Of a stretch of DNA of 64,000 nucleotides, positions 25,074-34,646 are shown in pieces. Both the position numbers and the translations under genes were made by a program. The notes under the pieces were generated by a model. That model worked only from the letters and a program-made list of their open reading frames with translations, was not told where the DNA came from and did no database searches. The DNA comes from Methanobacterium sp. GTDB taxonomy: Archaea; Methanobacteriota; Methanobacteria; Methanobacteriales; Methanobacteriaceae. The first letter of the stretch is position 1. Each line of letters begins with the position of its first letter. The stretch lies in the NCBI GenBank assembly GCA_016222945.1, contig JACRPY010000004.1, forward strand, positions 62,001 through 126,000. Direction: 5' to 3'.

Positions 25074-27119
25074 TTAATTATCACCGCTAAATTTAATGAT
25101 AAATTCAGTTCCATTAGTTCTACTGATTTTAACAGCGCCTTTAAGCTGATTTACCAATGCATTGACTAATTGTAAACCTAAAGTTTTTGTATTATTGAAA
25201 TCTACATCTGAAGGTAATCCAATTCCATTATCACTGATAATTAATGTGTATTTATCCTTAATTTTGAAGAATTTTATGTAAACATCTCCTTTTTTTCCTT
25301 CAATAAATGCGTGTTTAAAAATGTTGGATATAAGTTCATTTATTATCAAACCACATGGAATTGCAGTGTCAATATCTAAAAAAATGTCATTAACGTCAAT
25401 ATTTAATCTTATTAAACCTTTATTGGCGCGATATGAATTAAAAAGCTCATTTACTAAACTATTAATATAATCTGCAAAATTAATTTTTACAATATTATCT
25501 GATTGGTATAGTTTTTCATGAACAAGAGCCATAGCTTTAATACGTTCTTGGCTTTCCTTTAAATTGTTTAAAGTCATTTCATCATCAACATAACTCGACT
25601 GGAGGCTTAATAAGCTGGATATTATCTGCATATTGTTTTTAACCCGATGATGAATTTCTTGCAAAAGAATATTTTTTTCTTCCAATGATAGTTTAAGCTC
25701 TTCTTCAGCACGCTGTTTATCTGTTATATCTGTTATAAATCCTTCTAACGCAATTAATTCGCCATTTGGTGAGAATACTCCTATTCCCTGCTCCCAAACA
25801 TGTTTTTCAGTTGAATCTGCAGTATTTATTTTATAAACATTTTCAAAGGGTAATTTTAATTTTATAGCGTTTTGTATATTGTCCCATACGTGTTTTCGAT
25901 AGTCTGGATGGATTATATCTCCGTAAGATATTTTTTTATTCATAATAATGTCTTCGGGATGGTATCCAGTCAATTCAAAGCAACCTTCACTTACAAATTC
26001 CATTGTCCAGTTAGAATCATTCATGCATTTATAAGCTACGCCTGGTAAATTACTTATCAAAGTTTCAAGTGTCCGTTGATTCTCTTTTAAGGCCTCTTCA
26101 ACTCTTTTATGTTTATCAATATCTGTGATTATAAACAGATGCCCATATGAAATGTTTTCCAAGTCATATAATGGAGTTTTTTGTATATTGTACCATTTCT
26201 CATTTATAAGTAAATCACGATTATTTTCAGACGATGCTTGAAAAAAAGACATTAATTGTTCCCATTTTCCAAAAATATCACTGAATGTGTTGCCAATTTC
26301 ATCTGAATTTATTCTAAACATTTTCTCTGCCGTTAAATTAATTTCCAGTAACCTTTCATTGCTATCAACTACAAAAAATCCGTTGGTCATGTTGTTAAAC
26401 AGTTTGTGGTGGGCAACAGGGAGAATATTCAATAAATGAAATCTGAAAACTCCTAAAGCAGCGCATAAACTTGTTATTGCAAATGCGATCGGGGTAAGAT
26501 CTACTAAGACTGGTGAAATCCGTGTTAGGTAAAATATATTGATAATTAAGGGGGAAGCTATACCTACTAAAACAGCTGCAACTTGTAATTTGTAAATTTT
26601 AGGAGAATTTATAAACATATGAACCATTAATATCATTCCAATTAAAAGTAGAGGGTAGGAATAAATTAGATTGAGCCAAACAGCTGGCCCATGTTTATAA
26701 ATTAGTAAGGTACCGAAGTTGGTAGAAATAGGAATGATATTTGTCCATATTAAGTGGTGCCATTCATTGCTAAATGCCAAAAAAGTTATAATTAATGGTA
26801 TTATCATTAAAAGCGCGATATAAAAGTTTTTAAGGTATTTTTCATCTTTTCTGTAGCTTAAAACAAATAAAAATAAAAATGGAGAAACTGTAGTTATTCC
26901 AATCCAACAAAACTTTGACCAAAAAATTTTAGTTGAAATTTCAGGGGATATAAATTCCATTAACGAACCAAATGACCAGATGCATATAGAAAACATTACA
27001 AGAATAAAGAAGGTATGCAATTTAATGGAACGTTTTTTAAAGGCGTATAAAGCTAAGACAAGTGATATTAAAAATGTTAATGCAAATCCCGCTGCATAAG
27101 CTAAATATTCTTCATTCAT
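25074..27119 (-). CDS. Membrane sensor histidine kinase (7TM, PAS, HisKA_2)
   Basis: The 681-residue protein has about seven or eight membrane helices in residues 5-235 (histidine-kinase N-terminal 7TM type), then a PAS-like region (V-V-D-S-N-E-R-L-L-E-I-N) and a second PAS (Y-K-C-M-N-D-S-N-W-T-M-E-F). The phosphoacceptor box is L-L-Q-E-I-H-H-R-V-K-N-N-M-Q of the HisKA_2 family. The ATPase domain carries N-E-L-I-S-N-I-F-K-H and I-S-D-N-G-I-G-L-P. The stimulus is unknown. A receiver-PAS gene at 30021 on the same strand is a possible partner. Confidence 0.87.
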   Translation of the reverse strand: MNEEYLAYAAGFALTFLISLVLALYAFKKRSIKLHTFFILVMFSICIWSFGSLMEFISPEISTKIFWSKFCWIGITTVSPFLFLFVLSYRKDEKYLKNFYIALLMIIPLIITFLAFSNEWHHLIWTNIIPISTNFGTLLIYKHGPAVWLNLIYSYPLLLIGMILMVHMFINSPKIYKLQVAAVLVGIASPLIINIFYLTRISPVLVDLTPIAFAITSLCAALGVFRFHLLNILPVAHHKLFNNMTNGFFVVDSNERLLEINLTAEKMFRINSDEIGNTFSDIFGKWEQLMSFFQASSENNRDLLINEKWYNIQKTPLYDLENISYGHLFIITDIDKHKRVEEALKENQRTLETLISNLPGVAYKCMNDSNWTMEFVSEGCFELTGYHPEDIIMNKKISYGDIIHPDYRKHVWDNIQNAIKLKLPFENVYKINTADSTEKHVWEQGIGVFSPNGELIALEGFITDITDKQRAEEELKLSLEEKNILLQEIHHRVKNNMQIISSLLSLQSSYVDDEMTLNNLKESQERIKAMALVHEKLYQSDNIVKINFADYINSLVNELFNSYRANKGLIRLNIDVNDIFLDIDTAIPCGLIINELISNIFKHAFIEGKKGDVYIKFFKIKDKYTLIISDNGIGLPSDVDFNNTKTLGLQLVNALVNQLKGAVKISRTNGTEFIIKFSGDN

Positions 27120-27232
27120 ATAAAAACCGCCAATTTAATTAGTATAATTATATTTGTAATGTGGTCACTAAAAAATTATGGTTTAATAAGTGTAACTGGA
27201 TTTATCATCATGATATTAATTAAATTTTAAAA

Positions 27233-27688
27233 TCAACAATTCTTAAAGATTTTTTCATCGAATTCCATGTTTTTAATCTTTTTAATTATTTTACAGGAAC
27301 TGTCAAGGGGCGCGTCCTTATAATTAGTTACCTTAATAACTTCGGCGTGAATTTGTCTCTGTTTAAGATCTTCTCTGAGTTCATCCAAATCAAAATGCTG
27401 ATCTGGCCCTATAGCAATTATATCTGGTTTAATTTCTTCTACAATTTTAAATATATCTCCTGTATGTCCTAAATAAGCATCATCAACTGGTTTTAACATT
27501 TTCACAACTTCTAATCTCTGTTCTTCACAAACTACTGGCACTCTTTTTTTAGCCCTTACAGTAGCATCTCTTGCAATAACTACAATCAGCTTTGCATCAT
27601 TTCCACCAAGTTTTTTTGCTTCTTCGAGGTAAAATCCGTGTCCTGAATGTATTATGTCAAATGTTCCTGTTGCCATTACTGTTTTCAT
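27233..27688 (-). CDS. ribL: FAD synthetase, archaeal RibL type
   Basis: The 151-residue nucleotidyltransferase shows G-T-F-D-I-I-H-S-G-H-G-F-Y-L (HxGH motif), V-I-A-R-D-A-T-V, and the C-terminal signature region of archaeal cytidylyltransferase-like FAD synthases. It transfers AMP (or CMP in vitro) to FMN. Two Cys near the C-terminus (S-S-C-K, K-N-C) fit the redox-sensitive cysteines described for MJ1179. Length and start (AAGGTGAATAC before ATG) agree with the family. Confidence 0.87.
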   Translation of the reverse strand: MKTVMATGTFDIIHSGHGFYLEEAKKLGGNDAKLIVVIARDATVRAKKRVPVVCEEQRLEVVKMLKPVDDAYLGHTGDIFKIVEEIKPDIIAIGPDQHFDLDELREDLKQRQIHAEVIKVTNYKDAPLDSSCKIIKKIKNMEFDEKIFKNC

Positions 27689-27832
27689 GTATTCACCTTG
27701 TTTATTTTTATCTAAGAGTAGATAAAAATTGTTTAATAATCCTCATTTTTTAAGTTATTTCCTATTCTAATTTGATTTTAATGTAAATAAATGTAAATAT
27801 ATTTCTTTAATAAGGGATATAAAGTAATTATT

Positions 27833-29068
27833 ATGAAATTACTTACAGGGATTGGTACCAGTTCCTATGTGGGTGTAGGAAAAATAAGGAAAATAGAAGA
27901 TAACGGAGATATTTTAGAAATTAAGGAAGGAGAAATAATAGTAGTTTCTAAAGCTTCCAGAGACATGCTTCTACACCTCCAAAAAGCGGGTGGAGTCATA
28001 ACTGACTATGGAGGAATAACTAGCCATGTAGCTATTGTATTGAGGGAAATGAAAGTTCCCTGCATAGTTGGAACCCAAAATGGCACCGATATTCTTGAAA
28101 ATGGAATGATAGTAACTGTTGATGGGAGAACAGGTAACATTTATGGAGGATTTATAGAATTTGAAAGTGAAAAAGAACTATTTGAAATTTATAATCCTGC
28201 AACAAAAATTAAAGTAAATTTAAACGTTCCAGAAATAGCTAAAAGCGCTGCACCGTATTCAGATGGAGTAGGTTCCATAAGAATTGAAAACATGGTTGTA
28301 AGAACATTAAAACACCCAAGGAAGTTATTAGAAGAAGGAAAATTAACTGAAACCATTAAAGAGGGTGTAAGGGAGATTTTGGATGCGTTTTACCCTAAAC
28401 CTGTGTGGTTTAGAACATTTGATATTCCTACAGATGAATTGGTTAACTTGAAAGGTGGCGAAGATGAACCATATGAAATAAACCCTCTTTTAGGACTTAG
28501 AGGAATATACAGAGATTTAAACGATGTTGAAATACTAAAAGCAGAGTTTATGGCCATAAAATACCTTTTAGATGAAGGATATGATAATTTAGGAATTAAA
28601 ATCCCATTTGTAAGAGATATAAGTGAGTATATCTTATCCAAGAAGATTCTTAAGGATGTTGGGTTAAAGCCCCATAAAGACATTGATGTTGGAGTTTCAG
28701 TGGAAACACCGTCTGTAGTTTTTACATTTGATGAATTTATAAAAGAAGGCATGGATTTTATGACACTGGGCATGAGTGATTTAGCAATGTGTGCCCTGGC
28801 AGTTGATAGAAGAGGAGTAAGAGTTGCAAAACATTTTGATCTTATGCACCCTGCAATTTTAAAGATGGTGGAACTTGTAATAAATAAATGTAACCAGAAA
28901 GGAATAGAAAGCTGCATCTGTGGCCATGCAGGAGGAGATCAAGAGATAGTAAAAAAACTGGTTGAAATGGGAATAGATTGCGTTTCAACAAATCCTGATC
29001 AAATACTTAAAATACGCAAAACGGTTTATAATAGGGAAAATGAGATTATAATGAAAAGTTTGCCCTGA
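27833..29068 (+). CDS. PEP-synthase-like protein lacking the ATP-grasp half
   Basis: The 411-residue protein matches only the central and C-terminal domains of PEP synthase/pyruvate phosphate dikinase. The phosphohistidine domain has G-G-I-T-S-H-V-A-I-V (His near residue 66). The PEP/pyruvate barrel has T-L-G-M-S-D-L-A-M and the catalytic-type C-I-C-G-H-A-G-G-D. The N-terminal ATP-binding domain is absent, and the start context (ATTATTATG, no upstream homologous frame) suggests this is natural rather than truncated. It may pair with a separately encoded ATP-grasp subunit elsewhere, or do another phosphotransfer. Confidence 0.75.
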   Translation: MKLLTGIGTSSYVGVGKIRKIEDNGDILEIKEGEIIVVSKASRDMLLHLQKAGGVITDYGGITSHVAIVLREMKVPCIVGTQNGTDILENGMIVTVDGRTGNIYGGFIEFESEKELFEIYNPATKIKVNLNVPEIAKSAAPYSDGVGSIRIENMVVRTLKHPRKLLEEGKLTETIKEGVREILDAFYPKPVWFRTFDIPTDELVNLKGGEDEPYEINPLLGLRGIYRDLNDVEILKAEFMAIKYLLDEGYDNLGIKIPFVRDISEYILSKKILKDVGLKPHKDIDVGVSVETPSVVFTFDEFIKEGMDFMTLGMSDLAMCALAVDRRGVRVAKHFDLMHPAILKMVELVINKCNQKGIESCICGHAGGDQEIVKKLVEMGIDCVSTNPDQILKIRKTVYNRENEIIMKSLP

Positions 29069-29102
29069 TTTTTTTTTAAAAATAAATCAGATTTAATTAA
29101 AG

Positions 29103-29221
29103 CATTCGAAAATCAAAGAGTTTCGAGGGCTTTCATAATCGAAGCTTACAAACATTAGGTTTGTACTACAAAATCGGAGATTTTGAGAGATTATGATGCT
29201 CCGAAACGATAGTTTCGAGGG
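29103..29221 (-). repeat. Composite hairpin element covering the 3' end of hisA
   Basis: Stems are CGAAAATC/GAGTTTCG with one mismatch (29106-29124), TACAAAC/GTTTGTA (29147-29165), CAAAATC/GATTTTG (29169-29185) and CGAAAC/GTTTCG (29202-29217). TCATAATC (29133-29140) can also pair with GATTATGA (29189-29196), enclosing two of the hairpins in a branched fold. The part from 29166 to about 29215 is translated as the last residues of HisA. Its hisA-strand sequence resembles the element at 63931-64000. Confidence 0.75.
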
Positions 29222-29930
29222 CCTTTTTGAAATCTATTTTTCCTTTATACAGTGCAGAACCCACCACAACTCCATAAACGTCAGTTTCACTTAGCTTCTT
29301 AATATCATCAATAGATGTAACTCCACCAGAATAAATGATAGGTATATCCACGGTATTTAATAATTCTAGCAGGGGTGTTGTGTCAAATCCTTTAAGAAGA
29401 CCTTCAAAATCAACATTTGTAAATAGAATGCTTCCTGCACCCTTTTTTTCGAACATTTTTGCAAATTCAGGGGCACTTTTAGTTGTTTTTTCGCTCCAAC
29501 CTTTAACTACAACTTTAGAATCTTTACTGTCCAGTGCAACAATGATTCGTTCACTTCCAAATTCCTGGGAAAGCTCTTCAACAATTTCAGGGTTTTCTAT
29601 TGCTACAGTACCTAAAATAACTTTATCAATACCTATTTCAAGCAATTTTACAGCATCTTCTTTGGTTCTTATGCCGCCACCCATTTGTACTGGAACTTTT
29701 ATTTCATGGGCTATTTTTTTAATTATCTCCCTATTTTTTTCTTTATCTCCAAAAGCACCGTCTAAATCTATAATATGCAATATACTGGCACCTTTTCTTT
29801 CCCAGTCTTTTGCAACTTCCAGGGGATTTTCAATAATTACTTGCTCGCTACCAGGTATTCCTTGAACCAATTGAACGCATTTTTTATCTTTAATATCAAC
29901 TGCAGGAATTATAAATATTTTATTAGTCAT
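29166..29930 (-). CDS. hisA: HisA phosphoribosylformimino isomerase with repeat-encoded tail
   Basis: The 254-residue (beta/alpha)8 enzyme of histidine synthesis converts ProFAR to PRFAR. Seen are I-P-A-V-D-I-K-D-K-K-C-V-Q-L, L-H-I-I-D-L-D-G-A, V-Q-M-G-G-G-I-R, V-A-L-D-S-K and Y-S-G-G-V-T-S-I-D-D-I. The catalytic Asp pair is present. The last 14-16 residues (T-I-V-S-E-H-H-N-L-S-K-S-P-I-L) extend past the normal end and are encoded by the hairpin element, so the element has replaced or extended the natural stop. No other his gene is adjacent. Confidence 0.9.
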   Translation of the reverse strand: MTNKIFIIPAVDIKDKKCVQLVQGIPGSEQVIIENPLEVAKDWERKGASILHIIDLDGAFGDKEKNREIIKKIAHEIKVPVQMGGGIRTKEDAVKLLEIGIDKVILGTVAIENPEIVEELSQEFGSERIIVALDSKDSKVVVKGWSEKTTKSAPEFAKMFEKKGAGSILFTNVDFEGLLKGFDTTPLLELLNTVDIPIIYSGGVTSIDDIKKLSETDVYGVVVGSALYKGKIDFKKALETIVSEHHNLSKSPIL

Positions 29931-30020
29931 ATAATCACCATTTAATAATTAATATAAAAATAGAACTATGTATTTAAATTTTTAGTACTTATTCTGGTTT
30001 AAAATGAATATTAGGAAGTA

Positions 30021-30863
30021 TTAGCTTTTAATTTCAGTTAGTACTTCTCCCACTATTTTCAGGAATTTTTCAACAATTTTACGATATTTTTCTTCACTCT
30101 TCTTTAAAGCTTCTTCTGCTTTTTTACGTTCAGTTATATCATGAAGAATTCCGTAATAACCCAATACATCTTGTTTTTCGTCTTTTCTAAGGGTAAGGGA
30201 GCCAATGCAATCTATTTCTTCTTTTTGTTTATTAATTAGTTTAAATTCATAATTTTTGAGATATCCTTTTTCAGGGATAGTTTCCTGTAATTTTTCCCAA
30301 TCTTCTGGATCAGCAAATAAATTGGAAAAACTGAGATTATCCATTTCTTCTTTACTATATCCAAAAAGATCAAGCATTACTGGATTAAAATCTTGGAATT
30401 TGCAATTGGTAACAGTAATAAAGATTGCATCTTGGGATTCTTCAAATAAATAACGGAACTTTTCTTCGTTTTCTTTTAGTTTGCTTTCCATTTCATGCTT
30501 GTAAAGTGCAACTTCAATTGCACTGTGCAATTCCCTATCTTCAAAAGGTTTAATAATATAACCAAAAGGCCCAGTAATTTTAGCTCTTTCAAGGGTATTT
30601 TCATCAGAATAAGCTGTTAAATACACAACAGGAATATCAAGAGTATTTTTAATTATTTGTGCTGCGTCAATACCATCCATTTCGCCTTTAAGTACGATGT
30701 CCATTAATATTAAGTCAGGTTTGGCTTCTGCAGCTTTTTTTACAGCTTCTTCTCCTGAGGATATTATTCCAGGCACAATATAATTCATACTTTCTAACCT
30801 GTTTTTAATATCCATGGCCACTATGCTTTCATCCTCAACAACAAGAATTTTAATGCTGGACAT
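30021..30863 (-). CDS. Response regulator receiver with PAS output
   Basis: The 280-residue protein has a receiver domain at residues 1-120 (V-V-E-D-E-S-I-V, phosphoacceptor Asp in L-I-L-M-D-I-V-L, T-A-Y-S-D, K-P-F), a short helix, and a PAS domain at about 140-255 (D-A-I-F-I-T, Y-Y-G-I-L-H-D-I-T-E-R-K). It ends in a coiled coil without kinase or DNA-binding domain. Such receiver-PAS proteins are common in Methanobacteriales and may relay signals between proteins. Confidence 0.87.
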   Translation of the reverse strand: MSSIKILVVEDESIVAMDIKNRLESMNYIVPGIISSGEEAVKKAAEAKPDLILMDIVLKGEMDGIDAAQIIKNTLDIPVVYLTAYSDENTLERAKITGPFGYIIKPFEDRELHSAIEVALYKHEMESKLKENEEKFRYLFEESQDAIFITVTNCKFQDFNPVMLDLFGYSKEEMDNLSFSNLFADPEDWEKLQETIPEKGYLKNYEFKLINKQKEEIDCIGSLTLRKDEKQDVLGYYGILHDITERKKAEEALKKSEEKYRKIVEKFLKIVGEVLTEIKS

Positions 30864-31119
30864 ATTGTTCTCCTATGGATCATTTAAAGTCAATTATTTT
30901 GAATACTACATATAAATAATATTAAATTGTTTTAAATAAGTTTTTCGCTTTGAAAATTAGAGTACAATGAAAAAATAGTGGCCACATTTCTAAAATAAGA
31001 ACTATATGGGCGTGATGTGGATTATAAAAGGTTAATCATAGCTAAGTAATGAATTTCATAAGAAAATATCATTTTAGATGGTCAAGGCATGTTTATTTCC
31101 TTGAATTAGAAGTTTATAT

Positions 31120-31332
31120 TTATTTTGAACTGTTTTTTAATGCAATTTTGCTTGTGACCATTGTTTTTGCAGATAAAAGAAGCTTATCTTTTTTTCCTTT
31201 TTTTTCCAGTTCTGATTCTATTTTTTGAAGTATAGCTTCTAAATCTTCACTTTTACAATTATTAATTTCTGTTATGAGATCAGGATATATATTGGTTTTT
31301 TCATCAGCAATTTTGTTTTTAAATAACCCCAT
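31120..31332 (-). CDS. Small hypothetical charged protein
   Basis: I place the start at 31332 (M-G-L-F-K-N-K-I) because AGAGGT then has normal spacing; the ATG nine bases earlier abuts the ribosome site. The 70 residues are helical and charged (S-E-D-L-E-A-I-L-Q-K-I-E-S-E-L-E-K-K) with no recognised motif. It stands alone, convergent with nothing. Existence is likely from the ribosome site and codon pattern; the function is unknown. Confidence 0.5.
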   Translation of the reverse strand: MGLFKNKIADEKTNIYPDLITEINNCKSEDLEAILQKIESELEKKGKKDKLLLSAKTMVTSKIALKNSSK

Positions 31333-31637
31333 TTGTTTCATACCTCTTTATTTTTTTTATATTTTTCATTTGTTCCATTTACTATTTATCTTTTTTGTAT
31401 ATGGTCATTAAATTTAATGTAAAACCATTGATGAAAAATAAATGATGAAATAATCTAAAATAAGTTGACTATGTGATTGTTTTGATTTATCAAAATAATT
31501 TAATTAGTTTTTTAAAAAATGTTAAGTAATAAATAGTAAATTTTTTTAATTAGTTATATTCATAATATAATATTAATATCTTAAAAAAAGGGCATTTTAC
31601 AAATCGGGGATTTTCGAGTGATTTGGAGAGTGGAAAG
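31333..31637. other. 305-bp AT-rich divergent intergenic region
   Basis: Very A/T-rich, with long T-runs and no ORF. A weak stem AAATC-GGG-GATTT followed by TTCGAG (31601-31618) near the downstream gene resembles a worn hairpin unit. Promoters for both flanking genes should lie here. Confidence 0.35.
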
Positions 31638-32057
31638 TTGAAATCTGTAGAAATAAAGGGAAATATGGATTCTAAAAGGAAATTATTAATGAGCTTGTTT
31701 TGGACAAATAGAAAGGCCGTGAGAACTGAAGGATGCGCTCAATTTGTAATAGAAAAAATAACTACAAACGATAATCTATACGAATCAGAAGGAGATAAAT
31801 ACCTTAAATTATCTGATGATATATTAAATGATATTTTAGAGAATATAGAAAGCAATAATGTAGTAGAATTTGATATTAAACTGGGGGAAGAGGATATAAA
31901 AGCAATTTTTGAAGGTGATGTTTTTTCTGTGTCAACAACCAAAACAAAAGAGCTTGAAGATGAAATAATTGAAAAATTAGAGGAAGAATCTAAAAGAAAA
32001 TATCCAAACATCTGTTTTTCATTTCCTCCACGTGTTGGAATACATAAATATCCTTAA
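31638..32057 (+). CDS. Hypothetical protein, TTG start
   Basis: The best start is TTG 31638, nine bases after GGAG (31625-31628); TTG 31623 or ATG 31665 are alternatives. About 139 residues: K-S-V-E-I-K-G-N-M-D-S, an acidic middle (L-S-D-D-I-L-N-D-I-L-E-N-I-E) and a C-terminal F-S-F-P-P-R-V-G-I-H-K-Y-P. No membrane segment or known motif is visible. I do not recognise the family. Confidence 0.55.
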   Translation: MKSVEIKGNMDSKRKLLMSLFWTNRKAVRTEGCAQFVIEKITTNDNLYESEGDKYLKLSDDILNDILENIESNNVVEFDIKLGEEDIKAIFEGDVFSVSTTKTKELEDEIIEKLEEESKRKYPNICFSFPPRVGIHKYP

Positions 32058-32147
32058 AAAAAAGCGGTTATGGGTTAATAAACATAGTATATTCCATAGC
32101 ATTGTTTTTATAAATCAATATCATGTATTTAAATTCAAGGTGATAAA

Positions 32148-33503
32148 ATGAAACCAATAATAAATTTTGCAGTATTTTGGGGCATATTGGCAATATTTAT
32201 TGTATCCTGTGGCGCTGCAGCAGCTACTGAAACTTCTGAAACGAGTATTGTAACTTCAACTGTAACTACTTGTGAAACTTCGACTCAAGAAGTTCAAAAT
32301 TTAGCTGCTGATTCTGCTGCACCACCAGCAACACCCACAAGGCTGATTTTTATCCATCATTCAGTTGGTGGAAACTGGCTGGCTGAGGGGAATGGTAATT
32401 TAGGAAATGCTTTAAATACCAACAATTACTATGTTAGTGAAACTAATTATGGATGGGATGCTCAACCTGGTGATAATTTAGGGGATCGTACAAACACAGA
32501 TAATTGGCCAGAGTGGTTTACTGACAGTAAAATGCCTTATGTTTATGGCAGTGATTACCATTCAGCTTATTCTAATAACATTGCAAATCCTGGTGGAGAA
32601 AACGAAATCATAATGTTTAAGTCATGTTATCCTCAAAGTGAAGTTGGAACAAGCATTGATGATGAAAAAACTATTTATAACAGTTTATTACCTTATTTTG
32701 CGGCCCATCAAGACAAACTATTTGTTTTAATCACTCCTCCTGGCGAAACTGATGTAAGCAGCTATCAATTAACACGTGATCTCTGTAACTGGTTAACTGA
32801 CACAGATAACGGATGGCTTAAGGGATATACTGGTAAAAACGTTTTTGCATTTGATTTTTATGGTGTTTTGTCTGAAACAGACTCTCATCACAGATGGACT
32901 GGTGATCATATAGAACATGTTTATGCGGCCGATTATGATGGAAAATCTCCATATCACAATGGCGATGACCATCCTAATTCTATAGGGGGCCAAAAAGCTA
33001 CACTTGAATTTTTACCTCTCTTAAATGTTGCATACAACCGATGGAAAGGAAATGAAGCCCTTACAGCAACTGCAACACCAGCAGGAGGATCATACTACAA
33101 TCCAGTAGATGTGGTTTTAAATTCAAATAAAGTGGCAGATATCTACTACACAATGGATGGAACAGACCCTACAAAATCCAGCAGCAAATACAGCTCTTTT
33201 ATACACATTGCAACTTCAAAAATTCTAAAATTCATAGCTTTCGATGTTTCAGACAATAATTCAGGCATAAACTCACAATACTATGCTATTTATGCTTTGA
33301 TGCCCTACAGTTATCAAGTAGCAGTTCAAGATAGGCTAAGTAACAAGAAATACAGGGTAAAATATGCAGTGCGGTACCTTGCTAAAGTAGGAAAAGGTAA
33401 AAAGAAAAGATATGTATGGAAAACTAAATGGAAATACAAAAGGGATTACCTGTATGGATATCGGTATGAAACAAGGTATGGGAACAGTTATCAACTTACA
33501 TAA
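32148..33503 (+). CDS. Secreted protein with SGNH-like and chitobiase-C domains
   Basis: The 451-residue protein has a signal peptide (about residues 1-26, ending A-A-A-A-T), a Thr/Ser linker, and a first domain R-L-I-F-I-H-H-S-V-G-G-N-W ... E-I-I-M-F-K-S-C-Y-P, which looks SGNH-hydrolase-like with a late D-D-H-P-N. A CHB_HEX_C-type beta domain follows (T-P-A-G-G-S-Y-Y, Y-Y-T-M-D-G-T-D-P-T). The last 60 residues are Lys/Tyr/Trp-rich (K-T-K-W-K-Y-K-R-D-Y), like the insertions in the wall proteins at 21207 and 22807. It is probably a surface enzyme acting on glycans or esters. Confidence 0.65.
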   Translation: MKPIINFAVFWGILAIFIVSCGAAAATETSETSIVTSTVTTCETSTQEVQNLAADSAAPPATPTRLIFIHHSVGGNWLAEGNGNLGNALNTNNYYVSETNYGWDAQPGDNLGDRTNTDNWPEWFTDSKMPYVYGSDYHSAYSNNIANPGGENEIIMFKSCYPQSEVGTSIDDEKTIYNSLLPYFAAHQDKLFVLITPPGETDVSSYQLTRDLCNWLTDTDNGWLKGYTGKNVFAFDFYGVLSETDSHHRWTGDHIEHVYAADYDGKSPYHNGDDHPNSIGGQKATLEFLPLLNVAYNRWKGNEALTATATPAGGSYYNPVDVVLNSNKVADIYYTMDGTDPTKSSSKYSSFIHIATSKILKFIAFDVSDNNSGINSQYYAIYALMPYSYQVAVQDRLSNKKYRVKYAVRYLAKVGKGKKKRYVWKTKWKYKRDYLYGYRYETRYGNSYQLT

Positions 33504-33673
33504 CTAACTATTTATTTCCATTTTCTATTTTTTTTTATGTTTATTCAATGTAATTTCCAATTTCAGGTTCATTAATCTGAATAATATTTAAAAAATTTTT
33601 TTATATTAAATATAACAAAGTTATATAAAATGTTCATTAAAATGGAGAATCTTTAAAATAATAGGGTGAATCA

Positions 33674-34477
33674 ATGAGAAAAGTGGCTTTAAAAGTAGCA
33701 TACATAGGAACAGACTTCCATGGGTTTCAAAGACAACCAGATGTAAACACAGTGGAAAATGAACTTATAAACGCATTAAAATCAGCTGATTTAATAGATA
33801 ATTTAAAAGATTCAGGATATGCAATAGCTGGTAGAACTGACAGGGGAGTGCATGCCCTTGGAAATGTTATTTCATTTAGAACCCCTGAAGACGTTGTTAT
33901 AAATCAAATAAATGATCAATTACCTCAAAGTATACGAATATTGGCTAAAGCAGGAGTTCCATTTGGGTTTAAACCCAGATATGCAAAAAGCAGGCATTAT
34001 AGATATGTGATTGCAGGTAAAGAAGATTTAGATTTAGATAAGATGGAAGAAGCGTCTAAAATACTGGAAGGAACTCATGATTATTCTAATTTCTCAAAAA
34101 GAAGCGAAAGAAACCCTATAAGAACCATCGATGAGATTAAAGTTTCAAAGAAGGACAATATATTAATTATAGATGTTATTGGAGAAAGTTTCCTGTGGAA
34201 CATGGTTAGAAAGATTGCATCTGTGTTATTTTTGGCTGGAAATGATGATATGAGTATTGATGACGTTCGTAAGTTTTTAGGCCCTTCAGGTAACGCTTCT
34301 ATAACTCCAATGCCTCCAGAAGGGCTTATTTTGATGGATACCGTTTATCAAGATGTAAAATTTAAATACGATGATTATGCGCGGGAGAAGTTTTTAAAGG
34401 CTTTAGGTGAAGAATATTTGTATAATGGGACTATTGCAAGTGTAGAAAAGGTTATGATGGATGGATTAGGGGAATAG
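33674..34477 (+). CDS. truA: tRNA pseudouridine(38-40) synthase
   Basis: The 267-residue protein shows the TruA pattern: Y-I-G-T-D-F-H-G-F-Q-R-Q-P, the catalytic Asp in A-G-R-T-D-R-G-V-H-A, Y-R-Y-V-I, H-D-Y-S-N-F-S-K, and F-L-W-N-M-V-R-K-I. It isomerises uridines in the tRNA anticodon arm. GGTGAATCA precedes the ATG. It is full length for archaeal TruA. Confidence 0.9.
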   Translation: MRKVALKVAYIGTDFHGFQRQPDVNTVENELINALKSADLIDNLKDSGYAIAGRTDRGVHALGNVISFRTPEDVVINQINDQLPQSIRILAKAGVPFGFKPRYAKSRHYRYVIAGKEDLDLDKMEEASKILEGTHDYSNFSKRSERNPIRTIDEIKVSKKDNILIIDVIGESFLWNMVRKIASVLFLAGNDDMSIDDVRKFLGPSGNASITPMPPEGLILMDTVYQDVKFKYDDYAREKFLKALGEEYLYNGTIASVEKVMMDGLGE

Positions 34478-34646
34478 AGAAATTTATAAGTTGAATTAGA
34501 GGGTATTAATTCTTAGTGACATTAAATATTCTAATTTTTAATTGTTTAATAAATAAATATAAATTATATTAATCTCAATTATTATACAGAGAAATATAGT
34601 TTTAAACAACTTAATTTCTATTTATCTGTCTTTCTGCTAAAATAAT

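Noticed and set aside
31595..31620. AAATC-GGG-GATTT stem followed by TTCGAG as a further hairpin element
   Set aside because: Only five base pairs, without the shared linkers; kept as a note, not called as a member.
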